Shown here in pieces: positions 44,284 to 55,500 of a DNA stretch of 64,000 nt. The notes under the pieces were generated by a model. That model worked only from the letters and a program-made list of their open reading frames with translations, made no database searches and had not been told where the DNA came from. The stretch comes from Roseiarcus sp050012775. Its GTDB lineage: Bacteria > Pseudomonadota > Alphaproteobacteria > Rhizobiales > Beijerinckiaceae. Every line of letters begins with the position of its first letter. Position 1 is the stretch's first letter. The stretch covers positions 112,637-176,636 of the forward strand of contig JBEKGN010000004.1 of NCBI GenBank assembly GCA_050012775.1, written 5' to 3'. A program made the position numbers and the translations under genes.

Positions 44284-44425
44284 GCGGCGCGGCGCCTTCG
44301 GGCGGTCGCGCGGCCTCCGGCGTCTTGGTTTGGCCTCAATTTTCCCAACATTTCCGGGTTCTCGTTTCACCTTTGGCGCGAGATGCGCTAGACGACGCAG
44401 GCTCAAGCCAGGGAATCCAGGGAAC

Positions 44426-45829
44426 GTGCGCTATATCTCCACGCGCGGCGAAGCGCCGGTGCTCGGGTTTTCCGAGGCGATGCTCGCTGGCCTCGCCCGC
44501 GACGGGGGCCTCTACACGCCGCTGACGCCGCCGCGATTGACGCCCGGCGAAATTCGCGCGCTCGCCGGCCTGCCTTATGCGCAGGCGGCGACGCGCCTGG
44601 TTCAGCCCTTCGTCGGCGACGACCCGGACCCCGCCGAGCTCGCGGCCCTCGCCGAAGACGCCTATGCGGGATTTCGTCACGCGGCCACCGCCCCGCTGGT
44701 CCAGCTCGACAACAATCTCTTCCTGCTCGAATTGTTCCATGGGCCGACGCTGGCGTTCAAGGACTTCGCCATGCAATGGCTCGGCCGACTGATGAACCGC
44801 GCGCTGCGACGGCGCCAGACGCGCGCCACCATCCTCGGCGCGACCTCCGGGGACACCGGCGCGGCGGCGATCGAGGCCTTCGGCGGACAATCGCAGACCG
44901 ATGTCTTCATCCTCTATCCCCACGGCCGCGTTTCGGACGTGCAGCGCCGCCAGATGACGACGGTCGACCAGCCGAACGTCCACGCCGTCGCGATCGAGGG
45001 AACGTTCGACGACTGCCAGTCGATCGTCAAAGCGCTGTTCAACGATCTCAGCTTCCGCGACGCGATGAAGCTGTCGGGCGTCAACTCGATCAATTGGGCG
45101 CGCATTCTCGCCCAGATCGTCTATTACTTCACCAGCGCCGTCGCGCTCGGCGCGCCGGATCGGCGCGTCTCTTTCGCCGTGCCCACCGGCAATTTCGGCG
45201 ACGTTCTGGCCGGCTATTACGCGAAGCGCATGGGGCTCCCGATCAATCGGCTGGCGATCGCCACCAACGAAAACGACATTCTCGTCCGGGCGTTGGCGAA
45301 CGGCGTCTACAAGCCGCTCGGCGTCAAGGCGACGCAGTCGCCATCGATGGACATCCAGGTCTCCTCGAATTTCGAGCGGCTGCTGTTCGAAGCCTACGAT
45401 CGCGACGCGGGCGCCCTGCGCGCGCTGATGGGCGGCCTCAAGCAATCCGGAGAATTCGCCATCGCGCCGCGTCCTCTGGCCGTGATCCAACGCGATTTCG
45501 ACGCCTATCGCGTCGACGAAGACGCCTGCACCGAAGAGATCGGCCGGGCGTATCGCGCCAGCGGAATCGTCATCGATCCCCATACGGCGGTGGGCGTCAA
45601 CGCGGCGCGCCGCGCTCTGGCGCGCGACCCGGCGACCCCGGTCGTCGCCCTGGCGACCGCGCACCCCGCGAAGTTCCCCGACGCGGTCGAACGCGCGATC
45701 GGCCAGCGTCCCGTCTTGCCGGGGCGCCTGCGCGACATCGAATTGCGCGAAGAGCGATTCAGCATTCTCCCGAACGATGCGGCGGCGGTGGCGCAATTCG
45801 TTCGCGCTCACACGAGGGTGGCGGCTTGA
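44426..45829 (+). CDS. thrC: threonine synthase
   Basis: ThrC (467 residues, PLP fold type II) converts O-phosphohomoserine to threonine. N-terminal RYISTRGEAPVLGFSEAML, the PLP lysine in LAFKDFAMQWLG, GATSGDTGAAAIEA and the glycine loop PTGNFGDVLAGYYAKRMG are all present. The start is GTG 44426 with GGGAAC before it. The last codon overlaps the TTG start of the M16 protease gene. Confidence 0.95.
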   Translation: MRYISTRGEAPVLGFSEAMLAGLARDGGLYTPLTPPRLTPGEIRALAGLPYAQAATRLVQPFVGDDPDPAELAALAEDAYAGFRHAATAPLVQLDNNLFLLELFHGPTLAFKDFAMQWLGRLMNRALRRRQTRATILGATSGDTGAAAIEAFGGQSQTDVFILYPHGRVSDVQRRQMTTVDQPNVHAVAIEGTFDDCQSIVKALFNDLSFRDAMKLSGVNSINWARILAQIVYYFTSAVALGAPDRRVSFAVPTGNFGDVLAGYYAKRMGLPINRLAIATNENDILVRALANGVYKPLGVKATQSPSMDIQVSSNFERLLFEAYDRDAGALRALMGGLKQSGEFAIAPRPLAVIQRDFDAYRVDEDACTEEIGRAYRASGIVIDPHTAVGVNAARRALARDPATPVVALATAHPAKFPDAVERAIGQRPVLPGRLRDIELREERFSILPNDAAAVAQFVRAHTRVAA

Positions 45830-47088
45830 GCGTGCGGTTCACGACCTTGCCTTCGGGCCTGCGCGTCGTCACCGACGCGACGCCGCATTTGCGGACGGCC
45901 TCGCTCGGCGTCTTCGTCAGCGCGGGGTCGCGGCACGAATATGACGACGAACACGGACTCTCGCATCTGCTCGAACACATGGCGTTCAAGGGAACGCGCC
46001 GGCGCAGCGCGCGCGAAATCGCCGAGGCGATCGAAAACGCGGGCGGCGATCTCAACGCCGAGACCGGCGTCGAGCAGACCGCCTATTTCGCCCGCGTCCT
46101 GGGCGAGGACGTCGATCTGGCGCTCGACGTCCTCTCGGACATCCTGACCGAAAGCCGGTTCGACGCCGACGAGCTCGGTCGCGAGAAGAACGTCATCATC
46201 CAGGAAATCGGCGCCGTCGAGGACACGCCCGACGATCTCGTTTTTGATCTCTTCAGCGCCGCGGCCTGGCCGGAACAGCCGATCGGTCGACCGATCCTGG
46301 GCACGCGCGAAGGCGTCGGCGCCTTCGATCGCAACGCGATCGACACCTATTTGCGCCGCCACTATCGCGCGGGAGCGACGATCGTCGCGGCCGCCGGCGC
46401 CATCGAGCACGAAAAACTCGTCGCGCGCGCCCAGGATCTTCTCGGGGCGCTGGGCGCCGAGAGCGCCGAGCCGCCGAAGCCCGCCGCCTATCGCGGCGGC
46501 GAAATCCTGGTGAAGAAGACGCTCGAACAGACCCATATCGTCGTCGGCTTCGAAGGCCGCGCGATTCAGGCGCCCGATCACGACGCCGCGCAGGTCTTCG
46601 CCGCCGCGACGGGCGGGGGCATGTCGTCGCGCCTGTTTCAGGAGGTGCGGGAGAAACGCGGCCTCGCCTATTCCATCTACTCGTTTCATTGGGCCTTTTC
46701 GGATTCCGGCCTTTTCGGTTTCTACGCCGGCGCCGCCGCCAAAGACGTCGGCGAGCTGATGGCCGCCGCGCTCGATTGCCTCGGCGAGGCCGCCACGCGC
46801 CTCGACGAGGACGAGATCCGGCGCGCCAAGGCGCAGTTGAAGGTCTCGACCTTGAGCGCCCTCGAATCGCCGAGCGCGCGGGCGCAGCAGCTGGCGCGCC
46901 AGACGTTCGTCCACGGCCGCCCGCTCTCGCTCGAAGAGATGCTGGCGCGCATCGACGCGATCACCGTCGACGGCGTTCGCAAAGCGGGCGCGGCGATGCT
47001 TGGATCGCCGCCGACCGTCGCGGCGATCGGCGGCATACGCAAGGCGCTCGATTGCGCCGGCGTCGCGCGTCGCCTGAAAGCGGTTTGA
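45826..47088 (+). CDS. M16-family zinc metalloprotease (PqqL/MPP-like)
   Basis: A 420-residue M16 peptidase related to mitochondrial processing peptidase beta subunits. The zinc signature is HLLEHMAFKGT (HxxEH, reversed motif) near residue 45, with a downstream Glu in the helix TGVEQTAYFARVL; these ligands are intact. C-terminal half GGMSSRLFQEVREKRGLAYS is the other MPP-like fold. TTG 45826 overlaps the thrC stop (TTGA), and a GTG at 45832 is an alternative. It probably degrades peptides. Confidence 0.92.
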   Translation: MSVRFTTLPSGLRVVTDATPHLRTASLGVFVSAGSRHEYDDEHGLSHLLEHMAFKGTRRRSAREIAEAIENAGGDLNAETGVEQTAYFARVLGEDVDLALDVLSDILTESRFDADELGREKNVIIQEIGAVEDTPDDLVFDLFSAAAWPEQPIGRPILGTREGVGAFDRNAIDTYLRRHYRAGATIVAAAGAIEHEKLVARAQDLLGALGAESAEPPKPAAYRGGEILVKKTLEQTHIVVGFEGRAIQAPDHDAAQVFAAATGGGMSSRLFQEVREKRGLAYSIYSFHWAFSDSGLFGFYAGAAAKDVGELMAAALDCLGEAATRLDEDEIRRAKAQLKVSTLSALESPSARAQQLARQTFVHGRPLSLEEMLARIDAITVDGVRKAGAAMLGSPPTVAAIGGIRKALDCAGVARRLKAV

Positions 47089-47097
47089 GGGACGCGC

Positions 47098-47691
47098 ATG
47101 GCGCTTTTCCGTCTCACCAGGCCCATGGACCCCGAGCCGCTCCTGCGCGGCGACGGCGTCACCTTGCGCCCCGCGGTCAGCGAGGACTTTCCCGCCTGGG
47201 CGCGCCTGCGCGAGCAGAGCCGGGCGTTCTTGACGCCCTGGGAGCCGACCTGGCCGGAGGACGACCTCACCCGCGCCGCCTTCCGCCGGCGCCTGCGCCG
47301 CCAGGCCGAGGAAATGGCGCGCGACGAATCCTTCGCCTTCCTCATCTTCGAGGCGACGTCCGAGGAATTGCTCGGCGGGCTGACCCTCGGCGGCGTCCGC
47401 CGAGGCGTCGCCCAGGCGGCGACGATCGGCTATTGGATGGGCGCCCCGCACGCCGGGAAGGGACATATGACGCGCGCGGTCGCCGCGGTCGTGCGGTTCG
47501 CCTTCGCGACGCTGCGCCTGCATCGCATCGAAGCGGCCTGCATTCCCGACAACGCCCCATCGATGGCGCTGTTGCAGCGCAACGGGTTCCGTCGCGAAGG
47601 GTTCGCGCGCGCCTATTTGAAAATCAACGACGCGTGGCGCGACCACGTCTTGTTCGCGCTGCTCGAGGGCGAGGCGACGCGCCTTGATTGA
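47098..47691 (+). CDS. RimJ/RimL-type GNAT acetyltransferase
   Basis: A 197-residue acetyltransferase of the RimJ/RimL group: VTLRPAVSEDFPAWARL at the start, IGYWMGAPHAGKGHMTRAVAAVVRFAF with the acetyl-CoA loop, and IEAACIPDNAPSMALLQRNGFRREG. It may acetylate a ribosomal protein N-terminus. It lies 9 bp after the protease gene and overlaps the start of the following GGDEF-EAL gene, so thrC, protease and this gene look like one transcriptional unit. Confidence 0.87.
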   Translation: MALFRLTRPMDPEPLLRGDGVTLRPAVSEDFPAWARLREQSRAFLTPWEPTWPEDDLTRAAFRRRLRRQAEEMARDESFAFLIFEATSEELLGGLTLGGVRRGVAQAATIGYWMGAPHAGKGHMTRAVAAVVRFAFATLRLHRIEAACIPDNAPSMALLQRNGFRREGFARAYLKINDAWRDHVLFALLEGEATRLD

Positions 47692-50653
47692 GCCCGCTGC
47701 GCGCGACGCGCGTTCCTGCCGCGCCGGACGCTCCTCGCCGCCGCGCCGGCGTCCAATCGGGCGCGCGCCGCGCCCCCTCGCGATTCTGCGACGCTCCTTG
47801 CGCTTCGCGGCGCTGCTCTTCTGGGTGCTTCTCGGCTGCGAGGCCGCGTTGGCGGTTCAATCGGTTCGCGTTCCCGCCGACGCCGATGCGATCGACCTGT
47901 CGTCGGCCATTGAGCATTACGGCGCGCAAGGCGACCGCATCCAGGTTTCGACCGCGCCGGGCGCCGACGGCATCGTGCGGCGCATCGAGGTGAGCGCGCT
48001 GGAGGCGGGGGCTCAACCCGCCTGGATCGTCTTCGCGCTCACCAACGATTCCGACGAGCAGCTGACGCGCCTGATCGTGGCGCCGCACTTCCGCTTCGTC
48101 GGCTCCGGCGTCGTGTGGCCCGATCTCGGTTCCTCGCGCATCACCACCATCACCGCGAGCCAGGGCAATCCTCCCGAGCGCGAGGACGAGGTCGATGCCG
48201 ACGTATTTCGCCTGACCCTCGACCCCGGCACGACCGTCACCTATGTCGCGGAGCTGCGCACGCCATCGCTGCCGCAAATCTACCTCTGGGAGCCGGACGC
48301 CTATAAGGACAAAGGGGCGAGCCTGACGCTCTATCAGGGCATCCTCATCGGCATCGCCGGATTGCTCGCGCTGTTCCTGACGATCGTCTTCGTGGTGCGC
48401 GGCGCCCTGGTCTTTCCCGCCGCGGCGGCGCTCGCCTGGGCGGTCTTCGCTTACGTCTGCATCGACTTCGGCTTCTGGCGGAAGATTTTCGGTTTTCAGG
48501 ACGAGGCCGAGCGCGTCTGGCGCGCCGGCGTCGAGGCGACCATCGGCGCGACGCTGATCGTCTTTCTCTTCGCATATCTGAATTTGCGCCGCTGGCACGT
48601 GCGTTTCCTGCATATCGGGCTGGTGTGGCTGCTGGTGATGGCGGCCGTGGTCGGCCTTTCCGTCTATAACGCGCCGGTCGCCGCAGGCGTGGCGCGCATT
48701 TCGATCGCCACCGTCGCGGCGATTGGATTTCTGCTGATCCTGAGCATGGCGGCGCGCGGCTCGGACCGCGCGGTGATGTTGATTCCGACCTGGTTCCTGC
48801 TCGTCGTCTGGGTCGGCGCCGCGGGCGCCGCGGCGCTCGGGGTGCTGACCAACGATCTCGCCGCGCCCGGCCTCATCGGCGGATTGGTGCTCGTGGTAAT
48901 GCTGATCGGCTTCACGATCATGCAAAATGCATTCTCGGAAGGGGGCGGCGTCCGCGCGGGCGGGGCCGACGCCGAACGCCGGGCGCTGGCGATGACCGGA
49001 TGCGGCGACGCGATTTTCGACTGGAACGTCGGCGCGGACCAGATCCATGTCAGCGCCGAGATCGAAAGCCAGCTCGGCTTGAAACGCGGAACGCTCGAAG
49101 GGCCGGCCGCCGCATGGCTCGATATTCTTCACCCGCTCGACCGCGACCGCTATTCCGCGGCCCTCGAGGGCGTGCTCCAGCAGCGGTCGGGCCGCATCAA
49201 TCACGACATCCGCCTGCGCGGCGCGGACAGCCGGTATCACAGCTTCGTCTTGAAGGCGCGGCCGGTCGTCAACGCGGAGGGCGAAGTCGTGCGCGTCATC
49301 GGCGCGCTTTCCGACGTCACCGAAATCAAGGCCGCCGAGGAGCGCATCCTGCACGATGCGATCCACGACAATTTGACCGGACTCCCCAATCGCGAGCTGT
49401 TCTTCGACAGGCTGGGCGTGGCGCTGATCCAGGCCCAGCGCCCCGGCGCGCCGACGCCCGCGGCGCTGGCGATCGACATCGACGGTTTCAAGCAGATCAA
49501 CGACGCCCTCGGAATGGCGTTCGGCGACTCCGCGCTGTTGACGGTGGCGCGCCGGCTCGGCCGCGAGCTCAGGCCCGGCGACACGCTCGCGCGCATGGGC
49601 GGCGACCAGTTCGGCGCCATTGTGCTGCTCGAGGACGGCGAGAGAGAGATCGCGGGCTTCGTCGAATCGCTGCGCGCGCTGATGGCCGCGCCGATCAGCT
49701 TCGGCGATCGCGAAGTCGCGCTCACGGTTTCCATCGGCGTCGCGCTTTTCGACCCCGCCCTGCACACCAAAGGCTCCGATCTCCTCGCCGACGCGGAAAT
49801 CGCGCTCGCCAACGCCAAGAAGACGGGCGGCGACCGCGCCGAAATCTTCGCCGCGGACATGCGCGCCGAGCGCTCGGATCGCCTTTCGCTCGCCAACGAT
49901 TTGCGCCATGCGCTCGATCGCGGCGAGATCACCGTGCTGTTCCAGCCCATCGTGCGTCTCGAGGACCGCACCGTCGCGGGGTTCGAGGCGCTGCCGCGAT
50001 GGCGCCATCCCCGCCTCGGCCTGCTCGGGCCCGACGATTTCTTTTCGCTCGCCGAGTCGAACGACGTCCTCGTCGAAATCGGCGTCTTCGCCATTGAAAC
50101 GACCGCGCGCGAACTCGCGGCTTGGCAGAAGGCGCTCGAAGTGACGCCGCCGATCTTCGCCAGCATCAATATCTCGTCGCGCCAGTTGATGGCCCACGAT
50201 CTTCTCAGCGACGTGCGGATGGCGCTCAACCGCCATTATGTCCTGCGCGGCACGCTGAAGCTCGAACTCACCGAGAACCTGGTGATGGAAAACCCGGAAT
50301 ACGCCGTCCAATTGCTGCGGCGCGTGCGCGAGCTGGGCGCCGGCTTGGCGCTCGACGATTTCGGCGCGGGCTATACTTCGCTCGGCCATCTCCAACGCTA
50401 CCGGTTCGACACGCTCAAGATCGATCCCTCCCTGGTCAAGCCGAACGGCCCGGGCGGGCGCCCGGCGATCCTGCGCTCGGTCGTCGCGATGGCCCACGAC
50501 CTCGGCATGGACGTGATCACCGAGGGCGCCGAAACCGAATCGGACGCGGTCGAACTGTCGCAATTGGGATGCGAATTCGCGCAGGGCTTCGCCTTCGGCC
50601 AACCCATGACGGCCGCCGCGGCGCGCAAGCTGATGGGCGCGGCGCCGATCTGA
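47684..50653 (+). CDS. 7TM-like sensor with degenerate GGDEF and intact EAL domains
   Basis: A 989-residue membrane-bound cyclic-di-GMP protein. Order: N-terminal hydrophobic segment, periplasmic domain (about 55-205), seven to eight membrane helices (about 215-420), PAS domain (about 430-560), GGDEF-like domain (about 575-740), EAL domain (745-989). The cyclase site reads G639-G-D-Q-F, not GGDEF, so cyclase activity is doubtful. The EAL site E768AL, SINISSRQ, ELTEN, LDDFGAGYTSL and EGAETE are intact, predicting phosphodiesterase action. TTG 47684 overlaps the previous gene; a later start is possible. Confidence 0.9.
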   Translation: MIEPAARDARSCRAGRSSPPRRRPIGRAPRPLAILRRSLRFAALLFWVLLGCEAALAVQSVRVPADADAIDLSSAIEHYGAQGDRIQVSTAPGADGIVRRIEVSALEAGAQPAWIVFALTNDSDEQLTRLIVAPHFRFVGSGVVWPDLGSSRITTITASQGNPPEREDEVDADVFRLTLDPGTTVTYVAELRTPSLPQIYLWEPDAYKDKGASLTLYQGILIGIAGLLALFLTIVFVVRGALVFPAAAALAWAVFAYVCIDFGFWRKIFGFQDEAERVWRAGVEATIGATLIVFLFAYLNLRRWHVRFLHIGLVWLLVMAAVVGLSVYNAPVAAGVARISIATVAAIGFLLILSMAARGSDRAVMLIPTWFLLVVWVGAAGAAALGVLTNDLAAPGLIGGLVLVVMLIGFTIMQNAFSEGGGVRAGGADAERRALAMTGCGDAIFDWNVGADQIHVSAEIESQLGLKRGTLEGPAAAWLDILHPLDRDRYSAALEGVLQQRSGRINHDIRLRGADSRYHSFVLKARPVVNAEGEVVRVIGALSDVTEIKAAEERILHDAIHDNLTGLPNRELFFDRLGVALIQAQRPGAPTPAALAIDIDGFKQINDALGMAFGDSALLTVARRLGRELRPGDTLARMGGDQFGAIVLLEDGEREIAGFVESLRALMAAPISFGDREVALTVSIGVALFDPALHTKGSDLLADAEIALANAKKTGGDRAEIFAADMRAERSDRLSLANDLRHALDRGEITVLFQPIVRLEDRTVAGFEALPRWRHPRLGLLGPDDFFSLAESNDVLVEIGVFAIETTARELAAWQKALEVTPPIFASINISSRQLMAHDLLSDVRMALNRHYVLRGTLKLELTENLVMENPEYAVQLLRRVRELGAGLALDDFGAGYTSLGHLQRYRFDTLKIDPSLVKPNGPGGRPAILRSVVAMAHDLGMDVITEGAETESDAVELSQLGCEFAQGFAFGQPMTAAAARKLMGAAPI

Positions 50654-50735
50654 ACCGGATCTCCCCTGTGAATGCCGGGGAGAATTCACGCCTCGCCTTG
50701 CCAAGACGCGACGGAGCGCCGATCTCAGGAGCGGG

Positions 50736-52652
50736 ATGAAATTCTCGACCGACTTCCTCGACGAAATTCGCGCCCGCGTTCCCGTTTCGCAGGTCGCGGG
50801 CGCGCGCGTCCAGCTGCGCAAGGCGGGACGCGAGCTGGCGGGCCTCTCGCCGTTCGCCGCGGAAAAGACCCCGTCGTTTTTCGTCAACGATCAGAAGGGC
50901 TTCTACCACGACTTCTCCTCGGGGAAGCACGGCGACATCTTCTCGTTCCTGATCGAGACGGAAGGGCTGACCTTCCCCGAAGCGGTCGAGCGGCTCGCGG
51001 CGATGGCGGGCGTGCCCATGCCGGCGCGGACCCGCGAGAGCGAGGAGCGCGACAAGAAGCGCGCGAGCCTGCACGAGGTTCTGGCGCTCGCCGCGCAAAT
51101 CTTCGAATCGACCCTGCACGAGCCCGTGGGCGCAAAGGCGCGCGGCTATCTCGCGGATCGGCGCATCGACCCGGCGACGCAGCGCCAGTTCGGCCTCGGC
51201 TATGCCGCGCCGGACCGCTTCGCCTTGCGCGACGCGCTGGCGGCGCACGGCGTCGAGGCCCAGCAGATGATCGACACCGGCCTGCTCACCCACGGCGAGG
51301 GCATCGCCGTGCCCTACGACCGTTTTCGCGACCGCGTGATGTTTCCGATCCACGACCGCTCGGGCCGCGTCGTCGCTTTCGGCGGTCGCGCCTTGGAGCC
51401 CGGCGCCAGGGCCAAATATCTCAATTCTCCGGAAACGGAGCTTTTTCACAAGGGCGGCCTGCTCTTCAACCATCATCGCGCGCGCAAGAGCGCCCATGAC
51501 AAGGAGGAAGTCATCGTCGTCGAAGGCTACGTCGACGTGATCGCGATGACCCAGGCGGGCTTCCCCCAGACCGTCGCGCCGCTCGGCACGGCGTTGACGC
51601 CCGACCAATGCGCGCTGTTGTGGACCATGGCGAGCGAGCCGATCCTGTGCTTCGACGGCGACAAGGCGGGCCACAAGGCCGCGTTCCGCGCCATCGACAC
51701 GGCGCTGCCGCTCATCGGCGCCGGCAAGAGCCTGCGCTTCGCCATGCTGCCCGAGGGACAGGATCCGGACGACCTCGCGCGTTCGGGCGGTCCCCAAGCG
51801 ATCGGCGAGGTCCTGCGCCGCGCCCAGCCTCTGGCGGAAATGCTGTTCCAAAGGGAAACCGAGGGCCAGCGTTTCGACACGCCGGAAAAGCGCGCCGGCC
51901 TGGAGAGGCGCTTGCGCGAGCTCGTCGGGGCGATCGCCGACGAAACCCTGCGGCGTCATTACGCCGCCGACATGGCCCGGCGGCTCGAGGCGTTCCTCGG
52001 GATGACCGGCCCGGCCCTGACGCGTCAGGCCGGCCGAAACGAGCGCCTCGGCCCACGCGGCCGGCGCGCCGCGTTCGCCGATCCGGGGCCGCGCGTCGGC
52101 ATCGCCAGCGCCGCGCTGCCGGCGCCGCGCCATCTCGCGCGCCGGCCCCGCGAGGCCCCGCGCGAAATCGCCATCCTGGCGATTCTCATCGGCCATCCCA
52201 GTCTGCTGGAGCGGCATTTCGAGGACGTCGCCGCGCTCGAGATCGCCGGCGCGGCGCTCGCCGCCTTTCGCGATAAATTGCTCGGCTTGCCCGCTCACGC
52301 CTATGGCGCGGCCGGCGCGTTGGCCGAGGCGCTCGATTCGGCGGGCCTGGCGGGCGAACGCCAGCGCGTCTTGAGCCTCGCCGCGAAGATGTCGAACTGG
52401 TGGTGCCTGCGCGCCGAAGCCGAGACCTCCGACGCCGAGCACGCCCTTCGGCAAACCATGGCCTTGCAACGAAGTTCAGGGGCGCTAAATAGGGAGCTGA
52501 AACTGGCGGAACAGGCGCTCGCCGCCGATCCAACCGAACAGAATCTTGCGAGATTGCTGGACATTAAGGCGAATCTGGCCGATTTGGCGAACGCCGAAGC
52601 GGCGATAGAGGGGTTTGGCGACCTTTCCGGGCGTGGGTCGGCGCCGCTTTGA
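50736..52652 (+). CDS. dnaG: DNA primase
   Basis: DnaG (638 residues) makes RNA primers for replication. Unlike E. coli DnaG, the N-terminal zinc-binding domain lacks all zinc cysteines: the segment reads GLSPFAAEKTPSFF and FYHDFSSGKHGDIFSF with Ser and His/Asp in their place. The toprim core has VVEGYVD and CFDGDKAGHKAA with the catalytic acids intact. A roughly 200-residue C-terminal helicase-binding domain follows. The zinc-less form is typical of many alphaproteobacteria. It precedes rpoD, the classic order. Confidence 0.94.
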   Translation: MKFSTDFLDEIRARVPVSQVAGARVQLRKAGRELAGLSPFAAEKTPSFFVNDQKGFYHDFSSGKHGDIFSFLIETEGLTFPEAVERLAAMAGVPMPARTRESEERDKKRASLHEVLALAAQIFESTLHEPVGAKARGYLADRRIDPATQRQFGLGYAAPDRFALRDALAAHGVEAQQMIDTGLLTHGEGIAVPYDRFRDRVMFPIHDRSGRVVAFGGRALEPGARAKYLNSPETELFHKGGLLFNHHRARKSAHDKEEVIVVEGYVDVIAMTQAGFPQTVAPLGTALTPDQCALLWTMASEPILCFDGDKAGHKAAFRAIDTALPLIGAGKSLRFAMLPEGQDPDDLARSGGPQAIGEVLRRAQPLAEMLFQRETEGQRFDTPEKRAGLERRLRELVGAIADETLRRHYAADMARRLEAFLGMTGPALTRQAGRNERLGPRGRRAAFADPGPRVGIASAALPAPRHLARRPREAPREIAILAILIGHPSLLERHFEDVAALEIAGAALAAFRDKLLGLPAHAYGAAGALAEALDSAGLAGERQRVLSLAAKMSNWWCLRAEAETSDAEHALRQTMALQRSSGALNRELKLAEQALAADPTEQNLARLLDIKANLADLANAEAAIEGFGDLSGRGSAPL

Positions 52653-52858
52653 GCGGGAGCGACGACGCGGCGGAAGTCTCGGGGTTAACGAGGGGTTAGG
52701 CGCGACGGTCGATTTTGAGGGGCGGCGAATCGACCGGCGAAGGCGCCGCTCGAGGGCCGCCCTCGCGCCTTTGGGTTTGAACGGCCCCGTCCGAGCGCCG
52801 GACGGCGGTCATGATCGTAATCTTCCGCGCCGCGCGCGGAGCTGTTGGAGACGCCGAT

Positions 52859-54910
<2,052 letters not shown>

Positions 54911-55031
54911 GGAGTCTCGCCAAGCCGTCACTATCGTTTTCCAACGGCATGGCGACCTCTCGTCCGAAAGACGTCCCGCCGGCGGCGTTGCACACGGTGG
55001 GCAGCGCCGCGATTGAGACGAGCGTCAAAGA

Positions 55032-55226
55032 ATGAAACTTCGAGACGCGATCCGACTGCTGGAAGAGGATGGTTGGTTTCTCGTGGCGACAAGGGGTAGC
55101 CACAGGCAATACAAGCACGGGACGAAGCGAGGGCGCGTCACGATCGCGGGCAAACCCTCCGATGACATCGCGCCGGGAACCCTGAACAGCATTATGAAGC
55201 AGGCGAGCCTCAAGGAGAGACACTGA
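55032..55226 (+). CDS. hicA: HicA-family toxin
   Basis: A 64-residue HicA mRNA interferase with the double-stranded RNA-binding-like fold. The catalytic histidine is H24 in RGSHRQYKH. The ATG at 55032 is followed by the normal KLRDAIRLLEEDGW start. It precedes hicB; the stop TGA shares a base with the hicB ATG. The product would cleave mRNA and stop translation when HicB is lost. Confidence 0.88.
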   Translation: MKLRDAIRLLEEDGWFLVATRGSHRQYKHGTKRGRVTIAGKPSDDIAPGTLNSIMKQASLKERH

Positions 55227-55432
55227 TGCGCTACGCCGTCGTGATCGAGAAGGCAGGCGACAATTACTCCGCCTACGTGCCGGACCTTCCGGGCTGCGTC
55301 GCCACGGGAGAATCGCTTGGCCAAGTGGAGCAGGAGCTCCGCGAGGCGATCCGTTTTCATGTCGAAGGTTTGGTGGAAGACGGACTTCCCGTCCCCCCGC
55401 CGAGCGCCGTCGCTGAATACGTCGACGCGTAA
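55226..55432 (+). CDS. hicB: HicB-family antitoxin (short form)
   Basis: A 68-residue HicB protein: MRYAVVIEKAGDNYSAYVPDLPGCVATGE, the partial RNase H-like fold that blocks HicA, and a helical LREAIRFHVEGL region. Longer HicB proteins have an additional C-terminal DNA-binding domain; here the protein stops at AVAEYVDA, so it can neutralise but probably not bind DNA by itself. One-base overlap with hicA shows coupled translation, with the toxin first. Confidence 0.86.
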   Translation: MRYAVVIEKAGDNYSAYVPDLPGCVATGESLGQVEQELREAIRFHVEGLVEDGLPVPPPSAVAEYVDA

Positions 55433-55500
55433 GTCGTCCGGACCACCAGCGCCGGGCCCTCTCCGCCGCAAAGCTTCGCCTGCACAAGACGGCCGACCCT

